The translations under genes were made by a program, and so were the position numbers. Below the pieces are notes generated by a model. That model was not told the DNA's origin. It ran no database searches and worked only from the letters and a program-made list of their open reading frames with translations. A stretch of DNA of 7,400 bases from Armatimonadota bacterium (GTDB lineage Bacteria > Armatimonadota > Abditibacteriia > CG2-30-59-28), in assembly GCA_016199605.1 (NCBI GenBank), contig JACQGJ010000666.1:1-7400 (forward strand), read 5' to 3'. Positions 6,392 through 7,400 of this stretch are shown piece by piece. The first letter of the stretch is position 1; every line of letters starts with the position of its first letter.

Positions 6392-7144
6392 ATGAGGACG
6401 CACAGGTCGAGGTTTGCTGGATTGGCCTTCGCCATTATATGGACAGCCAATGTCGCTGTGGCTCAAGAAAGCCGGGAAGGTTTCATCACCCTCTTCGACG
6501 GTAAGACGCTCGCGGGATGGCACGTGGGCAGCAAGACGGGGCATAGCGCGACGAGCGACCATAAGAGCGGGGGCAGGTGGGTTGTCGAGGACGGAGCCAT
6601 CGTGGGCAGCCAGGACATTCCGGGCAATGGGGGCATCGTCATCACTGACGAGCAGTTTGGCGACTTTGAGGTCGTGCTGGAGATGAATAACGACTTCGGA
6701 CCGGACAGCGGGTTGTTCCTGCGCAGCACCGAGGACGGCAAAGCCTGGCAGGCGATGATTGACTACCACGCGGGCGGCAACCTGATGGGTATCTATGGCG
6801 AAGGTCTCGGGGGCAACCCTCACGTTCGGAATTTCAGCTTCGGTGAGAAGGTCACAGAGATCCACCCGCAGGAAGCGCCGGTGCCGTTGCCGGTACTGCC
6901 AGAGTCATGGCCGAGTTTCTGGCGGCACGGACAGTGGAACGAGTTACGCGCTCGTATCGTCGGCAATCCGCCCGCCATCACCACGTGGATCAACGGCGTG
7001 AAGTTCATGGAATGGACCGAAAAAGAGAAACGACATTCTGACACCGGCGGCATTGCGCTGCAAGTCCACGGTGGAGGCGACTTCACCAAACAGTTCGTGC
7101 GCTACCGCAGCATCCGCGTAAAGAAACTCACAACACAGAAATGA
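6392..7144 (+). CDS. Exported 3-keto-disaccharide hydrolase family protein (DUF1080)
   Basis: The protein has 250 residues. The signal peptide is clear: basic MRTHRSR, hydrophobic FAGLAFAIIWTA, cleavage after NVAVA (24). The mature part is one concanavalin-like beta-sandwich of the DUF1080 / 3-keto-disaccharide hydrolase family. Signatures in order: FITLFDGKTLAGWHV (31-45), WVVEDGAIVGSQ (63-74), GGIVITDEQFGDFEVVLEMN (80-99), the core DSGLFLRS (105-112), WQAMIDYH (119-126), GIYGEG (133-138), QWNELRARIVG (181-191), ITTWINGVKFMEW (196-208) and GIALQVHGGGD (220-230). Family members act on 3-keto sugars or glycosides, by hydrolysis or by elimination, after another enzyme has oxidised C3. Here the enzyme would work outside the inner membrane. 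It is close to the glycoside hydrolase (14 bp) and shares its strand with the TIM-barrel gene, a frequent pairing. No C3 dehydrogenase is visible in the window. Confidence 0.93.
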   Translation: MRTHRSRFAGLAFAIIWTANVAVAQESREGFITLFDGKTLAGWHVGSKTGHSATSDHKSGGRWVVEDGAIVGSQDIPGNGGIVITDEQFGDFEVVLEMNNDFGPDSGLFLRSTEDGKAWQAMIDYHAGGNLMGIYGEGLGGNPHVRNFSFGEKVTEIHPQEAPVPLPVLPESWPSFWRHGQWNELRARIVGNPPAITTWINGVKFMEWTEKEKRHSDTGGIALQVHGGGDFTKQFVRYRSIRVKKLTTQK

Positions 7145-7157
7145 GAGAGCGGTAACG

Positions 7158-7200
7158 GGGTTCCGTTTGCGCCGATCGGCGCCGTCGCTCGCAGGAACTC
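7158..7200 (+). repeat. Nested inverted repeats in the intergenic spacer
   Basis: GCGCCGATCGGCGC (7169-7182) is a perfect 14-bp palindrome. It is enclosed by GGGTTCC (7158-7164) and GGAACTC (7194-7200), which can pair over seven positions with one G-U. The whole lies in the 77-bp spacer between two genes and ends three bases before the next Shine-Dalgarno. No T-run follows, so it is not a standard intrinsic terminator. It could be an operator for a dimeric regulator, an RNA processing or stabilising structure, or chance in GC-rich DNA. Confidence 0.35.
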
Positions 7201-7202
7201 AC

Positions 7203-7210
7203 GGGAGGAG
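7203..7210 (+). promoter_or_regulatory. Ribosome binding site for the last gene
   Basis: GGGAGGAG is a strong Shine-Dalgarno, but it lies 11 bases before the ATG at 7222, longer than the other spacings in this window. No nearer in-frame start codon exists. Confidence 0.6.
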
Positions 7211-7221
7211 TCTCAACCACG

Positions 7222-7400
7222 ATGTGCTCTAACACAAAAGCCCCGCGATCGTTCGCGCCCATCCTGTTGGTCGGACTCGCTGCGTGGGCCACAAAGGTAC
7301 GATCCGACCCATGGAGCCTGTCGGCGGACGGGCGAGCCGCAACCCTCACGACGCGAACCATGCGCGCCTCCTTCCGTGACGGCGCCCTGGTCGGGATCGA
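7222..7400 (+). CDS. N-terminal part of another exported protein, cut by the window end
   Basis: An open frame runs from ATG 7222 to the right edge, giving 59 complete codons. The product begins MCSNTKAPRS, then a hydrophobic stretch (FAPILLVGLAAWAT, 11-24) and a likely signal peptidase site near VRS-D (29). The mature start reads PWSLSADGRAATLTTRTMRA, then SFRDGALVGI: alternating strands of the kind that open a beta-sandwich domain, as at the N-termini of many large exported glycoside hydrolases and polysaccharide lyases. That resemblance is general, and no family can be named from this fragment. It is on the same strand as the DUF1080 gene, 77 bp downstream with a structured spacer between, so it may belong to the same carbohydrate cluster. 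The start is supported by a good but distant Shine-Dalgarno. Confidence 0.7.
   Translation, partial: MCSNTKAPRSFAPILLVGLAAWATKVRSDPWSLSADGRAATLTTRTMRASFRDGALVGI

Noticed and set aside
6266..6865. 199-codon minus-strand open frame across the hydrolase/DUF1080 junction
   Set aside because: It overlaps two clear plus-strand genes and shows no domain; it is a shadow.

Overview
The window is GC-rich (by eye) and densely coding. All six genes I can support lie on the plus strand, with short gaps. It comes from a diderm (outer-membrane) bacterium, because a complete lpxD (lipid A synthesis) is present. The rest of the content points to a free-living polysaccharide degrader: an exported clan GH-A glycoside hydrolase, an exported 3-keto-disaccharide hydrolase/lyase-family protein (DUF1080 type) and a sugar isomerase-type TIM barrel. 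This mix is common in Armatimonadota and in the Planctomycetota/Verrucomicrobiota sphere. The module style of the large exported protein leans me towards Armatimonadota or a neighbouring phylum, but that is a weak inference.

Layout. 2-415: C-terminal end of a gene entering from the left, perhaps a divergent OmpH/Skp-like periplasmic chaperone. 469-1524: lpxD. 1528-3381: large exported protein of unknown function, 3 bp after lpxD and in the same frame. 3394-4182: cytoplasmic sugar isomerase/epimerase-type TIM barrel with a strong ribosome binding site. 4233-6377: exported GH42-like glycoside hydrolase; I choose a GTG start downstream of other possible starts because it has a strong Shine-Dalgarno and gives a clean signal peptide. 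6392-7144: exported DUF1080 protein. 7145-7221: intergenic spacer with a nested inverted-repeat structure. 7222 to the end: start of another exported protein, cut by the window edge.

How the parts may work together. The left part (Skp-like tail, lpxD) is envelope biogenesis. The right part looks like a carbohydrate-use cluster: an exported hydrolase would cut a glycan, an exported DUF1080 enzyme would act on (3-keto) glycosides, and a cytoplasmic TIM-barrel isomerase/lyase would process the sugar. No 3-dehydrogenase, transporter or regulator is visible here, so that pathway is inferred from context only. The unknown protein at 1528-3381 sits at the junction. Near its 5' end, inside the coding sequence, is a textbook-looking intrinsic terminator (1628-1648), which may separate or attenuate transcription between lpxD and the downstream genes. 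I see no tRNA, rRNA, CRISPR array, insertion sequence or phage gene.
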